The notes: generated by a model not told the origin, from the sequence alone. A DNA stretch of 64,000 nt from Bacteroidota bacterium (GCA_016718035.1 JADKEK010000009.1:124001-188000), one strand, 5' to 3'; numbered from the stretch's first letter, positions 37,401-45,773 are shown. Translations and numbers: made by a program.

Positions 37401-38765
37401 AGATAAACGGTGCAGTGTTGGCGCACGATTCAGCATCACAGGATGTCCTTTCAAAATATTTTCGAGAATATCCCAAATAACAGGTTCTTTGCGATCAACT
37501 AATTTCTTAGCCGATTTTACTGTTTTTACAATACCTCTTTCGATGAGTTTACGAATAATAAATGGCTTAAATAATTCGGCAGCCATATCTTTTGGTAAAC
37601 CACACTCATGTAATTTTAATTCAGGACCTACCACGATAACCGAACGACCGGAATAGTCGACACGTTTACCTAATAAGTTCTGACGGAAACGACCTTGTTT
37701 ACCTTTAAGCACATCGCTTAATGATTTTAATGCACGACCACCTTCTGCTTTAACTGCATTTGATTTACGTGAATTATCAAACAATGAGTCAACAGCTTCC
37801 TGTAACATCCTTTTTTCATTTCGAAGGATTACTTCAGGAGCTTTGATTTCAATTAATCGTTTCAAACGATTGTTACGAATAATTACACGGCGATATAAAT
37901 CGTTCAAATCTGAACTCGCAAAACGGCCGCCATCAAGAGGCACCAATGGGCGTAATTCAGGTGGTATTACCGGTAAATATTGAACAACCATCCATTCAGG
38001 ACGATTTTCGTAACGACCAATTGCTTCGCGGAACATTTCAACAACGCTCAAACGTTTTAACGCCTCAGCTTTACGTTGTTGTGAAGTTTCGGTATTTGCC
38101 TGATGACGAAGTGCTGCAGATAAATCATCTAAATTAATTCGCGACAACATAGTGAACACAGCTGGTGCTCCCATATCGGCGATAAATTTATTTGGATCGC
38201 TGTCATCTAACATCTGATTTTCTTTCGGTAAAGTTTCCAATACCTCAAGATATTCTTCCTCTGTTATCAGGTCGTGCGTTTTATAACTTTTTAAATCGCC
38301 GTTAATCATGATTCCTTCAGTCAGAGGACCTGGCTGAATTACACAAAAACGTTCGTAATAAACGATTGATTCCAGTTTTTTAGAACTCATTCCTAATAAA
38401 TAACCAATCTTATTAGGTAATGATTTAAAATACCAGATATGCACAACAGGAACAACTAATTTAATATGTCCCATGCGTTCGCGGCGCACTTTCTTTTCTG
38501 TAACTTCCACACCGCAGCGATCGCATACGATTCCTTTGTAGCGAATACGTTTATATTTTCCGCAATAACATTCATAGTCTTTAATTGGACCAAAAATGCG
38601 CTCACAGAATAAACCGTCGCGTTCAGGTTTGTACGTTCTGTAGTTAATCGTTTCAGGTTTCAGCACTTCACCGTATGAGCGTTCCAGAATTGAATCGGGC
38701 GATGCCAATCCAATGCTGATTCTGGTGAAGTCTGGTTTGATCTTGATATCCTTTTTGAAAGGCAT
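34446..38765 (-). CDS. rpoC: RNA polymerase subunit beta'
   Basis: 1439 residues, intact. The N-terminal zinc site is CYCGKYKRIRYKGIVCDRCG near residue 66-85, the catalytic NADFDGDQMAVH motif lies near residue 470, and the second zinc site is CESKKGVCVKCYG. The trigger-loop and bridge-helix regions (GARGSKEQIRQLAAMRGLMAKP) are present. It forms the active centre of RNA polymerase with beta. It follows rpoB by 30 nt. Its unbroken frame contrasts with the split rpoB next to it. Confidence 0.98.
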   Translation of the reverse strand: MPFKKDIKIKPDFTRISIGLASPDSILERSYGEVLKPETINYRTYKPERDGLFCERIFGPIKDYECYCGKYKRIRYKGIVCDRCGVEVTEKKVRRERMGHIKLVVPVVHIWYFKSLPNKIGYLLGMSSKKLESIVYYERFCVIQPGPLTEGIMINGDLKSYKTHDLITEEEYLEVLETLPKENQMLDDSDPNKFIADMGAPAVFTMLSRINLDDLSAALRHQANTETSQQRKAEALKRLSVVEMFREAIGRYENRPEWMVVQYLPVIPPELRPLVPLDGGRFASSDLNDLYRRVIIRNNRLKRLIEIKAPEVILRNEKRMLQEAVDSLFDNSRKSNAVKAEGGRALKSLSDVLKGKQGRFRQNLLGKRVDYSGRSVIVVGPELKLHECGLPKDMAAELFKPFIIRKLIERGIVKTVKSAKKLVDRKEPVIWDILENILKGHPVMLNRAPTLHRLSIQAFQPKLIEGKAIQLHPLVCSAFNADFDGDQMAVHVPLSNAAILEAQLLMLSAHNILNPQNGNPITVPSQDMVLGLYYISKGKKSTKDDLVKGDGKIFYSAEEVIIAYNEGKVELHAYIKCKVNVLEDEVIVHKLIDTTVGRVLFNEVVPAELGFINAILSKKAIAKVIGEVIRRTDVPRTARFLDDIKDLGFRSAFRGGLSFNISDLVELESKPALIDAAQAEVDEVISNHMYGVITQNERYNQIIDIWSRLNTRLTGDLITKLTNDKKGFNSVFMMLDSGARGSKEQIRQLAAMRGLMAKPRKSGASGEGGIIENPILSNLKSGLSVLEYFISTHGARKGLADTALKTADAGYLTRRLVDVAQDVVITEEDCETLRGISISALKDNEDIVEPLSERIIGRTSLHNVYDPLNDELIVHAGELISERIANRIDETAIEAVEIRSVLTCESKKGVCVKCYGTNLSNNRVAQAGDAVGIIAAQSIGEPGTQLTLRTFHVGGVAGSVDTESKLVAKFDGKVEFDGVRFVDTKNDEGKKVRIVIGRTGEVKLIEAKTNKLLITNNVPYGSLLAVSDGDELKKGEAICSWDPFNAVIVSEFPGIVEYEHIIEGITFREESDEQTGHREKVISESRDKTKIPTILIKDKKTGDVKSYNLPVGAHINVEEGDEVKSGQTIAKIPRALGKVRDITGGLPRVTELFEARNPSNPAVVAEIDGVVAFGKIKRGNREIEIESRDGEKKKYLVPLSKQILVQENDYVYAGMPLSDGAITPSDILAIKGPYAVQEYIVNEIQEVYRLQGVKINDKHIEVIVRQMMRKMTITDAGDTRFLEDANVDKLDFLEENDRIFDKKVITEAGDSTKYKAGHIVTLRQLREENSHLKRADKKPIEYRDAVSATATPLLLGITRASLGTQSWISAASFQETTKVLSTASISAKTDYLMGLKENVIVGHQIPAGTGQRHFLNLLVGNKEEVEELAAKKKKSIELE

Positions 38766-38795
38766 ATGCTGATTTATTTTAACTATGAAATGAAA

Positions 38796-41777
38796 TTATT
38801 CAAATTTTAAATCGAGTGCTAAGCCGCGTAACTCGTGAACCAATACGTTAAATGATTCCGGAATTTGTGGTACCGGCATATTTTCACCTTTAACAATTGA
38901 CTCATAAGTTTTCGCACGTCCGATGATATCATCAGATTTAACGGTGAGCAATTCTTGCAATATGGTGGATGCACCATATGCTTCGAGAGCCCAAACCTCC
39001 ATCTCACCAAAACGCTGACCACCGAATTGTGCTTTACCACCAAGCGGTTGTTGTGTAATGAGAGAGTATGGTCCGATAGAACGTGCGTGCATTTTATCAT
39101 CCACCATGTGGTTCAGTTTGATCATATAAATAACCCCAACTGTTGCTTTTTGGTGGAAACGATCACCGGTTTCACCATCATATAAATAAGTACTACCTAA
39201 TGCAGGTAATTCCGCTTTATGGATGTATGAATCGATATCAGATAATTCTGCACCGTCGAAAATCGGCGTAGCGAATTTAATTCCCAATTTAATACCTGCC
39301 CAGCCTAATACAGTTTCGTAAATCTGTCCAAGGTTCATACGTGATGGCACCCCTAACGGATTTAAAACAATATCAACCGGTGAACCATCTTCAAGGAAAG
39401 GCATGTCTTCTGCACGAACAATACGTGCAACAATACCTTTATTACCATGACGACCTGCTAATTTATCACCAACGCGTAATTTACGTTTGTTAGCAATAAA
39501 TACTTTCGCCAATTTAATTACACCTGTAGGTAATTCATCACCAACGCTGATATTGAATTTTTCGCGTTTGTAACGACCGAGTTCTTCGTTCACTTTAATA
39601 CCGTAATTATGTAAAGTCATACGAACCATATCATCTGTTTCCGGTTCGCCGGTCCAGTTATATGGATCAATATTGCTGAAGTTAATTCCTTCAAGCACTT
39701 TTACATTGAATTTAGTTTTAGAAGGAACTAGTTCTTCTTTATATGCTGTTCTAACGCCTGCAGATTTTTTATCCTTAAGAATTACTGTTAATTTATCTAA
39801 CAAAATAGTTCTTAATTCATCCATTGCGCGAGTGTGATCTTTCTCTAATTTTTCGAGAGCGATTTTTTCTCTTGCTTTGGCATTTTTATCTTTTTTAGCG
39901 CGAGCAAACAATTTTTTATCAATTACAATACCTTCAATTGACGGTGGTACTTTTAATGATGCATCTTTCACATCACCTGCTTTATCACCGAAGATGGCAC
40001 GTAATAATTTTTCTTCCGGAGTTGGGTCAGTTTCACCTTTTGGCGTGATTTTACCAATTAAAATATCTCCTTCTTTAACGTGAGCTCCTAAACGAATAAC
40101 GCCGTTGGCATCGAGGTCTTTAGTTGCTTCTTCCGAAACGTTTGGAATATCAGAAGTAAGTTCTTCTTCACCTAATTTAGTGTCGCGAACTTCCAACTCA
40201 AATTCTTCAATTTGGATTGAAGTAAATAAATCTTCTTTAACAACGCGTTCAGAAATAACGATAGCATCCTCAAAGTTGTAACCTTTCCAAGGCATGAATG
40301 CCACTTTAAGGTTTGTTCCGAGAGCTAATTCGCCACCTTCTGTTCCGTAACCTTCGCAAAGTACTTCACCTTCGCTTACGCGCTGGCCTTTCACCACAAT
40401 TGGTTTAAGGTTGATACAAGTACTTTGGTTGGTTTTTTTGAATTTACGCAGTTTGTAAACTTTGCGGTTATCTTCAAAACTTACGAGAGAATCGTTTTCA
40501 CCAACATCGTAACGAATAATAATTTCGTTAGCATCAACATATTCAACAACACCATTTCCTTCGGCGTTGATGAGCATTTTCGAATCTGATGCTACTTTTT
40601 CTTCCAAACCGGTTCCAACAACAGGTGCCTGCGGTTTTAACAGCGGAACAGCCTGACGTTGCATGTTTGAACCCATGAGCGCACGGTTGGCGTCATCGTG
40701 TTCAAGGAATGGAATTAAAGAAGCCGAAACACCCACAATCTGGTTAGGGGCAACGTCCATGTATTGAACACGTTCAGGTTCAAACTCAAGGAATTCGCCT
40801 TGTTCGCGGCCTTTTATTTTGTTGATAGTGAAATTACCTTTTTCATCAACCGGAACATTCGACTGAGCGATAACAAATCTGTCTTCGTCGTCGGCGTTCA
40901 GGTAAACGATATCACCTTTTAAGTCAACACGGCCATTTTCTACTTTGCGGTAAGGCGTTTCGATAAAGCCCATCTTATTGATTTTTGCGTGTACACAAAG
41001 TGTAGAAATCAAACCGATGTTTGGTCCTTCCGGTGTTTCGATAGTACATAAACGGCCGTAGTGGCTATAATGCACGTCACGCACCTCAAAACCTGCGCGT
41101 TCACGACTCAAACCACCAGGTCCGAGGGCTGAAATACGACGTTTGTGCGTAATTTCCGCAAGCGGGTTAACCTGATCGAGGAACTGGCTTAACTGGCTGG
41201 TTCCGAAGAATGAGTTGATTACAGATGATAATGTTCTGGCATTAATTAATTCGATAGGTGTAAATACCTCGTTGTCGCGCACGTTCATACGTTCACGAAT
41301 AGTACGAGCCATACGGGCAAGACCCACACCGAATTGCGCATATAATTGTTCACCCACAGTACGAACACGACGGTTGCTTAAGTGATCGATATCATCGATT
41401 TCCGCCTTGTTGTTTGATAACTCAACTAAATAACGGATGATGGCAATAATGTCATCTTTCGTTAATACTTTGGTATCAATTGAAATGTGGTGGTGATTTA
41501 ATTTCTGGTTGATTTTATAACGACCAACTTCACCTAAATCGTAACGTTTATCAGAGAAGAACAATTTGTCGATAATACCACGAGCGGTATCATCATCTGG
41601 TGGTTCTGCTCCACGTAACTGACGATAGATGTGCTGAACTGCTTCCAATTCAGAGTTAGAAACGTCTTTTTGTAATGTATTGAGGATGATACCGTAGTCA
41701 ACAGTAACATCATCGCGGGTTAAAATAACCTTTTGCGCACCGGTTTCAGTGATTTGCATGATGTTATCAGCACTCAT
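38796..41777 (-). CDS. rpoB: RNA polymerase subunit beta, C-terminal piece of a split rpoB
   Basis: 993 codons from an ATG whose A is the last base of the preceding stop (TAATG). It carries the remainder of beta from just after the lobe-2 region: YDLGEVGRYKINQKL, DDIDHLSNRRVRTVGEQL, LSQFLDQVNPLAEITHKRR, SALGPGGLSRERAGFEVRD (rifampicin-pocket region), GPNIGLISTL, and the C-terminal clamp region KADYLM-like end ALDLKFE. In normal Bacteroidota beta this is residues 280-1270 of one chain. It lacks the N-terminal protrusion, which is encoded by the overlapping upstream frame. See the finding on the split for the alternatives (base error versus true two-piece beta). Confidence 0.9.
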   Translation of the reverse strand: MSADNIMQITETGAQKVILTRDDVTVDYGIILNTLQKDVSNSELEAVQHIYRQLRGAEPPDDDTARGIIDKLFFSDKRYDLGEVGRYKINQKLNHHHISIDTKVLTKDDIIAIIRYLVELSNNKAEIDDIDHLSNRRVRTVGEQLYAQFGVGLARMARTIRERMNVRDNEVFTPIELINARTLSSVINSFFGTSQLSQFLDQVNPLAEITHKRRISALGPGGLSRERAGFEVRDVHYSHYGRLCTIETPEGPNIGLISTLCVHAKINKMGFIETPYRKVENGRVDLKGDIVYLNADDEDRFVIAQSNVPVDEKGNFTINKIKGREQGEFLEFEPERVQYMDVAPNQIVGVSASLIPFLEHDDANRALMGSNMQRQAVPLLKPQAPVVGTGLEEKVASDSKMLINAEGNGVVEYVDANEIIIRYDVGENDSLVSFEDNRKVYKLRKFKKTNQSTCINLKPIVVKGQRVSEGEVLCEGYGTEGGELALGTNLKVAFMPWKGYNFEDAIVISERVVKEDLFTSIQIEEFELEVRDTKLGEEELTSDIPNVSEEATKDLDANGVIRLGAHVKEGDILIGKITPKGETDPTPEEKLLRAIFGDKAGDVKDASLKVPPSIEGIVIDKKLFARAKKDKNAKAREKIALEKLEKDHTRAMDELRTILLDKLTVILKDKKSAGVRTAYKEELVPSKTKFNVKVLEGINFSNIDPYNWTGEPETDDMVRMTLHNYGIKVNEELGRYKREKFNISVGDELPTGVIKLAKVFIANKRKLRVGDKLAGRHGNKGIVARIVRAEDMPFLEDGSPVDIVLNPLGVPSRMNLGQIYETVLGWAGIKLGIKFATPIFDGAELSDIDSYIHKAELPALGSTYLYDGETGDRFHQKATVGVIYMIKLNHMVDDKMHARSIGPYSLITQQPLGGKAQFGGQRFGEMEVWALEAYGASTILQELLTVKSDDIIGRAKTYESIVKGENMPVPQIPESFNVLVHELRGLALDLKFE

Positions 41778-42616
41778 TACGGTATCGCGTTCAGGATTAC
41801 TTCATTACGTTCGATAGAAACAACCTCTCCGGTATCTTCATCCACGAAATCTTCGCGCCATGTTTTGAGAACACGGGCAGCGAGTTTACGACCGATATGT
41901 TTCTTGAGCGTTTTTTCATCCGCTTTCACCTCTTCAGCCAATCCGAATAATTCGAGAATGTCTTTATCGGAATCATAACCAATGGCACGTAATAAAGTAG
42001 TAACCGGGAATTTCTTCTTACGGTCGATATACGCGTACATTACGTTATTAATATCGGTAGCAAATTCCATCCATGCACCTTTGAAAGGAATTACACGAGC
42101 GGAATAAATTTTAGTACCGTTTGGATGGACAGACTGACCGAAGAACACCCCTGGAGAGCGGTGAAGTTGAGAAACAACAATACGTTCAGCACCATTGATG
42201 ATGAACGTTCCTTTCGGAGTCATGTAAGGAATATTTCCAAGAAAAACATCTTGAACGATAGTTTGGAAGTCGATATGCTCCTCATCGTTACAAGATAGTC
42301 TGAGCTTTGCTTTTAGCGGTACACTATAAGTTAAACCACGTTCCATACATTCCTCCATTGAATAACGGGGAGGATCGATGAAATAGTCAAGAAATTCCAA
42401 CACGAAAATGCTACGTGCGTCTGTAATCGGGAAGTTTTCAGTAAACACCCGGTACAGCCCTTCCGTTCTTCTGTTTTCAGAAGTTGTTTCAAGCTGGAAA
42501 AAGTCTTTGAACGATTTAACTTGTATGTCTAAAAGGTCTGGATAAGTACCTGCTCTTTTTATTTTTCCGAAATTTATTCTTTCAGGTTTTCTGGAGGTTA
42601 CAGTAGATTTTGGCAT
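41777..42616 (-). CDS. rpoB: RNA polymerase subunit beta, N-terminal piece of a split rpoB
   Basis: 279 codons. It begins MPKSTVTSRKPERINFGKI and covers the protrusion and lobe-2 start: YPDLLDIQVKSFKDFFQL, FPITDARSIFVLEFLDYF, GAERIVVSQLHRSPGVFFG and DEDTGEVVSIERNEVI. Coding stops after LNAIP, just where normal beta continues with the sequence seen if one base is added near 41792 (ILERDTVMSADNI). The two pieces total 1272 codons, a normal beta length. The stop overlaps the ATG of the second piece. A 16-bp palindrome (42621-42636) lies 4 nt upstream of the start and a stem-loop further up. Confidence 0.88.
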   Translation of the reverse strand: MPKSTVTSRKPERINFGKIKRAGTYPDLLDIQVKSFKDFFQLETTSENRRTEGLYRVFTENFPITDARSIFVLEFLDYFIDPPRYSMEECMERGLTYSVPLKAKLRLSCNDEEHIDFQTIVQDVFLGNIPYMTPKGTFIINGAERIVVSQLHRSPGVFFGQSVHPNGTKIYSARVIPFKGAWMEFATDINNVMYAYIDRKKKFPVTTLLRAIGYDSDKDILELFGLAEEVKADEKTLKKHIGRKLAARVLKTWREDFVDEDTGEVVSIERNEVILNAIP

Positions 42617-42620
42617 ACAA

Positions 42621-42636
42621 TATCAAAGCTTTGATA
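42621..42636. promoter_or_regulatory. 16-bp perfect palindrome upstream of rpoB
   Basis: TATCAAAGCTTTGATA is its own reverse complement and lies 4 nt before the rpoB ATG, inside the translation-initiation region. It could fold in the mRNA or bind a dimeric protein. The role is not known. Confidence 0.5.
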
Positions 42637-42651
42637 TAATAAAATAACAAA

Positions 42652-42684
42652 TAGGCTATCCCGATAATCATCGGGATTAGCCTT
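42652..42684 (-). promoter_or_regulatory. stem-loop in the rplL-rpoB gap (attenuator-like)
   Basis: An inverted repeat centred near 42668: a 7-bp stem TCCCGAT/ATCGGGA with an AATC loop extended by TAGGC/GCCT pairs with one bulge. It lies in the 111-nt gap after rplL. In E. coli a partial terminator in the same gap limits rpoBC expression; the same function here is inference. Confidence 0.55.
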
Positions 42685-42727
42685 ATTAAAATTTGTTTCC
42701 GCCTAGGGCAGAAAGAACCGGCAGAGA

Positions 42728-43114
42728 TTATTTAACCTCTACTTCGGCACCAGCTTCCTGAAGCTGCTTAGCGATATCGTCAGCAGTTGCTTTATCTACG
42801 CCTTCTTTAACCGGCTTCGGAGCAGCATCTACTAAATCCTTAGCTTCTTTTAAGCCAAGACCAGTTAAGTCTTTTACAACTTTAACTACAGATAATTTAG
42901 CAGCACCTGCGTTTTTAAGAATTACGTCGAAAGTGGTTTTTTCAGCAGCTGCATCAGCAGCGCCCGCGCCAGATCCACCAGCTGCAGCCATCATTACGGG
43001 TGCAGAAGCGGCAGGTTCGATACCATATTCTTCTTTAAGGATTTTTGCCAGTTCATTAACCTCTTTTACAGATAAGCTTACTAACTTTTCTGCAAATTCT
43101 TTTAATTCAGCCAT
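42728..43114 (-). CDS. rplL: 50S ribosomal protein L7/L12
   Basis: 128 residues. The N-terminal dimerisation helix (AELKEFAEKLVSLSVKEVNELAKIL), the Ala-rich hinge (about residues 40-55), and the C-terminal domain (FDVILKNAGAAKLSVVKVVKDLTGLGLKEAKDLVD) match L7/L12, the stalk protein that recruits translational GTPases. It follows rplJ by 47 nt. The normal order rplJ-rplL-rpoB-rpoC holds. Confidence 0.97.
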   Translation of the reverse strand: MAELKEFAEKLVSLSVKEVNELAKILKEEYGIEPAASAPVMMAAAGGSGAGAADAAAEKTTFDVILKNAGAAKLSVVKVVKDLTGLGLKEAKDLVDAAPKPVKEGVDKATADDIAKQLQEAGAEVEVK

Positions 43115-43161
43115 TGATTTGAGTTTTTATTGATTTAGAAAAAATTGTTAGTTAATTTGAA

Positions 43162-43692
43162 TTATTTGTCTTCTTTTTCAGAAAGTGTTTTTACGATTCC
43201 GGCTAATTTCTGCTCGCTTGATAACAAGGCAGAAATAACATTTTTAGCAGGAGATTGGAGTAACCCGATGATTTCGCCAACGAGTTCTTCTTTGCTCTTA
43301 AGGTTGATTAATGCATCGAGGCTATTATCACCGATAAATACATCAGCACCAACATAAGCACCTTTAAGAAGTGGTTTATCTTTTTGATTTTCAGTGCGAA
43401 ACTTTTTAATCAGTTTAGCAGGTTCGTTAGACGATTCGCTGAACATTACAGAAGTTTCTCCGTGGAGAATTCCGAAAAGTCCTTCGTACTTTACGCCATG
43501 AGCATCGAAAGCTTTGCGCAATAAAGTATTTTTTACTACTTCGAATTTCACGCCTCTTTCAAAGCATAATCTTCTTAATTTGTTTACGTCTTCAACGGTC
43601 ATCGCAGAAGCGTCTGTCAAGTAAAAGTTGTCGTATTGCGACACCTTTTCTTTAAGGTCTTCAATTACGGCCGATTTTTGTTCTTTGTTCAT
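43162..43692 (-). CDS. rplJ: 50S ribosomal protein L10
   Basis: 176 residues. N-terminal NKEQKSAVIEDLKEKV and the conserved YLTDASAMTVEDVNKLRR region match L10, which anchors L7/L12 dimers to the large subunit through its C-terminal helix. Only 25 nt separate it from rplA, so a long L10 leader RNA, used for autoregulation in enterobacteria, has no room here. It is expressed with rplL. Confidence 0.96.
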   Translation of the reverse strand: MNKEQKSAVIEDLKEKVSQYDNFYLTDASAMTVEDVNKLRRLCFERGVKFEVVKNTLLRKAFDAHGVKYEGLFGILHGETSVMFSESSNEPAKLIKKFRTENQKDKPLLKGAYVGADVFIGDNSLDALINLKSKEELVGEIIGLLQSPAKNVISALLSSEQKLAGIVKTLSEKEDK

Positions 43693-43717
43693 CTTGTATG
43701 AATTTCGATGATTAGCA

Positions 43718-44416
43718 TTAATGAATTTCAGTTACACTTTTTGGGTCAATTGCGATACCAGGGCTCATGGTAGAGGCCATAGTGATGCTTTTGAAATACG
43801 CACCTTTTGCAGAAGCCGGTTTTAATTTAGCCAATGCTTTGATGAGCTCTTCAGAGTTTTCGGCAATTTGATCAGGGTTAAATGATACACGACCGATTGA
43901 AGAGTGAATAATTCCGTATTTGTCTACCTTAAAGGCAACCTTTCCTTTTTTAACTTCGGTGATGGCTTCGCCTACTTCATTGGTAACAGTACCAACTTTT
44001 GGGTTTGGCATAAGGTTTCTTGGACCTAACACACGACCGAGTTTTGCAATTTTAGGCATTACTGATGGTGTTGCGATAACAACATCCATGTCTATCCAAC
44101 CGCCGACAATTTTGTCTACGAATTCATCAAGACCCACGTAATCAGCACCTGCTTTTCTTGCTTCGTCTTCCTTGTCAGGAGTACAAAGCACGAGAACTTT
44201 TTTATCTCTACCTGTTCCGTGAGGTAATGCGGTAGTTCCTCTGATGGCCTGATCGGCTTTACGAGGGTCGATACCCAATCTCACATGGAGGTCAACAGAT
44301 GCATTGAACTTGCAGGTTGTTGATTTTTTTACAAGTTCAGCAGCTTCCCTCAACGAATATAGTTTGTTGGAGTCAACTAATGCCTGAACCTTTTTTCTGT
44401 TCTTTGTAAGTTTCAC
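43718..44416 (-). CDS. rplA: 50S ribosomal protein L1
   Basis: 232 residues. LTKNRKKVQALVDSNKLYSL at the start and the SVDLHVRLGIDPRKADQAIRG region identify L1, which binds 23S rRNA at the E-site arm and helps release tRNA. It follows rplK by 22 nt on the same strand. Confidence 0.97.
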   Translation of the reverse strand: MKLTKNRKKVQALVDSNKLYSLREAAELVKKSTTCKFNASVDLHVRLGIDPRKADQAIRGTTALPHGTGRDKKVLVLCTPDKEDEARKAGADYVGLDEFVDKIVGGWIDMDVVIATPSVMPKIAKLGRVLGPRNLMPNPKVGTVTNEVGEAITEVKKGKVAFKVDKYGIIHSSIGRVSFNPDQIAENSEELIKALAKLKPASAKGAYFKSITMASTMSPGIAIDPKSVTEIH

Positions 44417-44438
44417 TTCTTATAATTTTTTAGTTGAC

Positions 44439-44885
44439 TTAATTGTTCATCCAAGGTGCTTGTCCCGTAACGGTGATTCCCATACTGCGAGCAGTTCCGG
44501 CAACCATTTTCATTGCGCTTTCTACGGTAAAGCAGTTAAGATCCGGCATTTTTTCCTGTGCAATGTTTTTAATTTGATCCCAGGAAATTGAACCAACCTT
44601 TGTGCGGTTAGGTTCAGCAGAACCTTTTTGTTTTTTGGTAGCCTCAAGGATAAGGATAGCAGCCGGAGGTGTTTTAATGATAAATTCGAACGATTTATCT
44701 TTATACACCGTAATAACAACCGGTAATACTTTACCCATTTTATCCTGGGTTCTTGCATTGAACTGTTTGCAGAACTCCATGATGTTGATACCTTTAGAAC
44801 CTAATGCAGGACCAATTGGCGGGGCAGGGTTCGCCTGTCCTCCTTTAACCTGCAGTTTTACATACGTTTGAATTTCTTTAGCCAT
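44439..44885 (-). CDS. rplK: 50S ribosomal protein L11
   Basis: 148 residues. TYVKLQVKGGQANPAPPIGPALG and the C-terminal RNA-binding segment (GTARSMGITV) are L11 hallmarks; the protein binds the GTPase-centre rRNA and stimulates elongation factors. Its ATG lies 1 nt after the nusG stop, so the two are read together. Confidence 0.97.
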   Translation of the reverse strand: MAKEIQTYVKLQVKGGQANPAPPIGPALGSKGINIMEFCKQFNARTQDKMGKVLPVVITVYKDKSFEFIIKTPPAAILILEATKKQKGSAEPNRTKVGSISWDQIKNIAQEKMPDLNCFTVESAMKMVAGTARSMGITVTGQAPWMNN

Positions 44886-44886
44886 A

Positions 44887-45432
44887 TCAGCTTACTTTTT
44901 CTACCTGTGCGAAGTTTAATTCCACCGGCGTTTTTCTACCGAATATTTTTACAATTACTTTAACTTTTTTCTTGTCCTCATGCACTTCATCAACATTACC
45001 CAAGAACTCGTTGAATGGGCCGTCAATAATTTTCACCGTTTCACCTATAATGAAAGGTTCATTCATTGAAGCGCCTTCTTCACTCATTTCATCCATTTTA
45101 CCCAAAATCCTGTTCACCTCGTTACGGCGCAGCGCGATTGGATGCTCTTTTCCCAGAAAGTCAATAACACTGGTAATACCGGTTATTGTTTGCATCATTT
45201 CCGGGGTCATTTTCCCTTCAGTTGCTTCAATCAGGATATATCCTGGCAGACTGTTTTTTTCGTGGATTACCTTTTTACCGTTTTTAATCTTATAGATTTT
45301 TTCGGTAGGAACAAGGATTTGAGATACAATAGCATCCCATCCAAGGCGTTTCACATGCTGTTCGATATAATCTCTCAGCTTGCGTTCCTTTCCACTGATC
45401 ACTCTTAATACATACCATTTTTTGTCTGCCAT
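44887..45432 (-). CDS. nusG: transcription elongation/antitermination factor NusG
   Basis: 181 residues. An N-terminal NGN domain (KKWYVLRVISGKERKLRDYI) and a C-terminal KOW domain (GETVKIIDGPFNEFLGNV) fit NusG, which binds RNA polymerase and links it to ribosomes or Rho. It follows secE by 19 nt and precedes rplK by 1 nt, the conserved secE-nusG-rplK order. Confidence 0.97.
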   Translation of the reverse strand: MADKKWYVLRVISGKERKLRDYIEQHVKRLGWDAIVSQILVPTEKIYKIKNGKKVIHEKNSLPGYILIEATEGKMTPEMMQTITGITSVIDFLGKEHPIALRRNEVNRILGKMDEMSEEGASMNEPFIIGETVKIIDGPFNEFLGNVDEVHEDKKKVKVIVKIFGRKTPVELNFAQVEKVS

Positions 45433-45451
45433 AAGTTATATGATCTGGTGG

Positions 45452-45643
45452 TTAAAACAATCCATAGAATAAGTCCAGCAGTTCCTTCGATGCCAAGTCC
45501 ATAATAAATATTATTACAGATATAATCAGGAAGGCAACTAATACCAATTGGGTACTAGACTGCAATTCAGGCCATGTTGGCCAACTCACTTTAAACCGGA
45601 GTTCCTGATATGCTTCGCTTATAAATGCTCTTAACTTATTCAT
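45452..45643 (-). CDS. secE: preprotein translocase subunit SecE
   Basis: 63 residues with one membrane segment (LVLVAFLIISVIIFIMDLASKELL) after the family segment EAYQELRFKVSWPTWPEL. SecE clamps SecY in the inner membrane. Bacteroidota SecE is short, with one helix, unlike three in E. coli. It lies between tRNA-Trp and nusG. Confidence 0.94.
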   Translation of the reverse strand: MNKLRAFISEAYQELRFKVSWPTWPELQSSTQLVLVAFLIISVIIFIMDLASKELLDLFYGLF

Positions 45644-45658
45644 TTTCTTTATTTATTG

Positions 45659-45731
45659 CACGGGTGGAGAGGCTCGAACTCCCAGCCTACGGTTTTGGAG
45701 ACCGCCACTCTACCAATTGAGCTACACCCGT
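45659..45731 (-). tRNA. tRNA-Trp (CCA)
   Basis: 73 nt on the minus strand. The acceptor stem ACGGGTG pairs with CACCCGT, the anticodon loop CTCCAAA holds CCA, and the T-loop TTCGAGC is present. The 3' CCA is not encoded. It lies between tuf and secE, a widespread arrangement. Confidence 0.95.
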
Positions 45732-45737
45732 ATGGGC

Positions 45738-45766
45738 GGAAAATCCGCTTTACGGGCGGATTTTCC
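45738..45766 (-). terminator. stem-loop between tuf and tRNA-Trp
   Basis: GGAAAATCCGC and GCGGATTTTCC form a perfect 11-bp stem around a 7-nt loop, just after the tuf stop. The minus strand has no long T-run behind it, so it may be a processing signal or a partial terminator separating tuf from the tRNA and secE. Confidence 0.55.
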
Positions 45767-45773
45767 TATTATT

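Noticed and set aside
41777..41800. Programmed ribosomal frameshift in rpoB
   Set aside because: No slippery heptamer or downstream pseudoknot is seen at the break; the local coding bases are CTGAACGCG. A missing base or a true split fits better.
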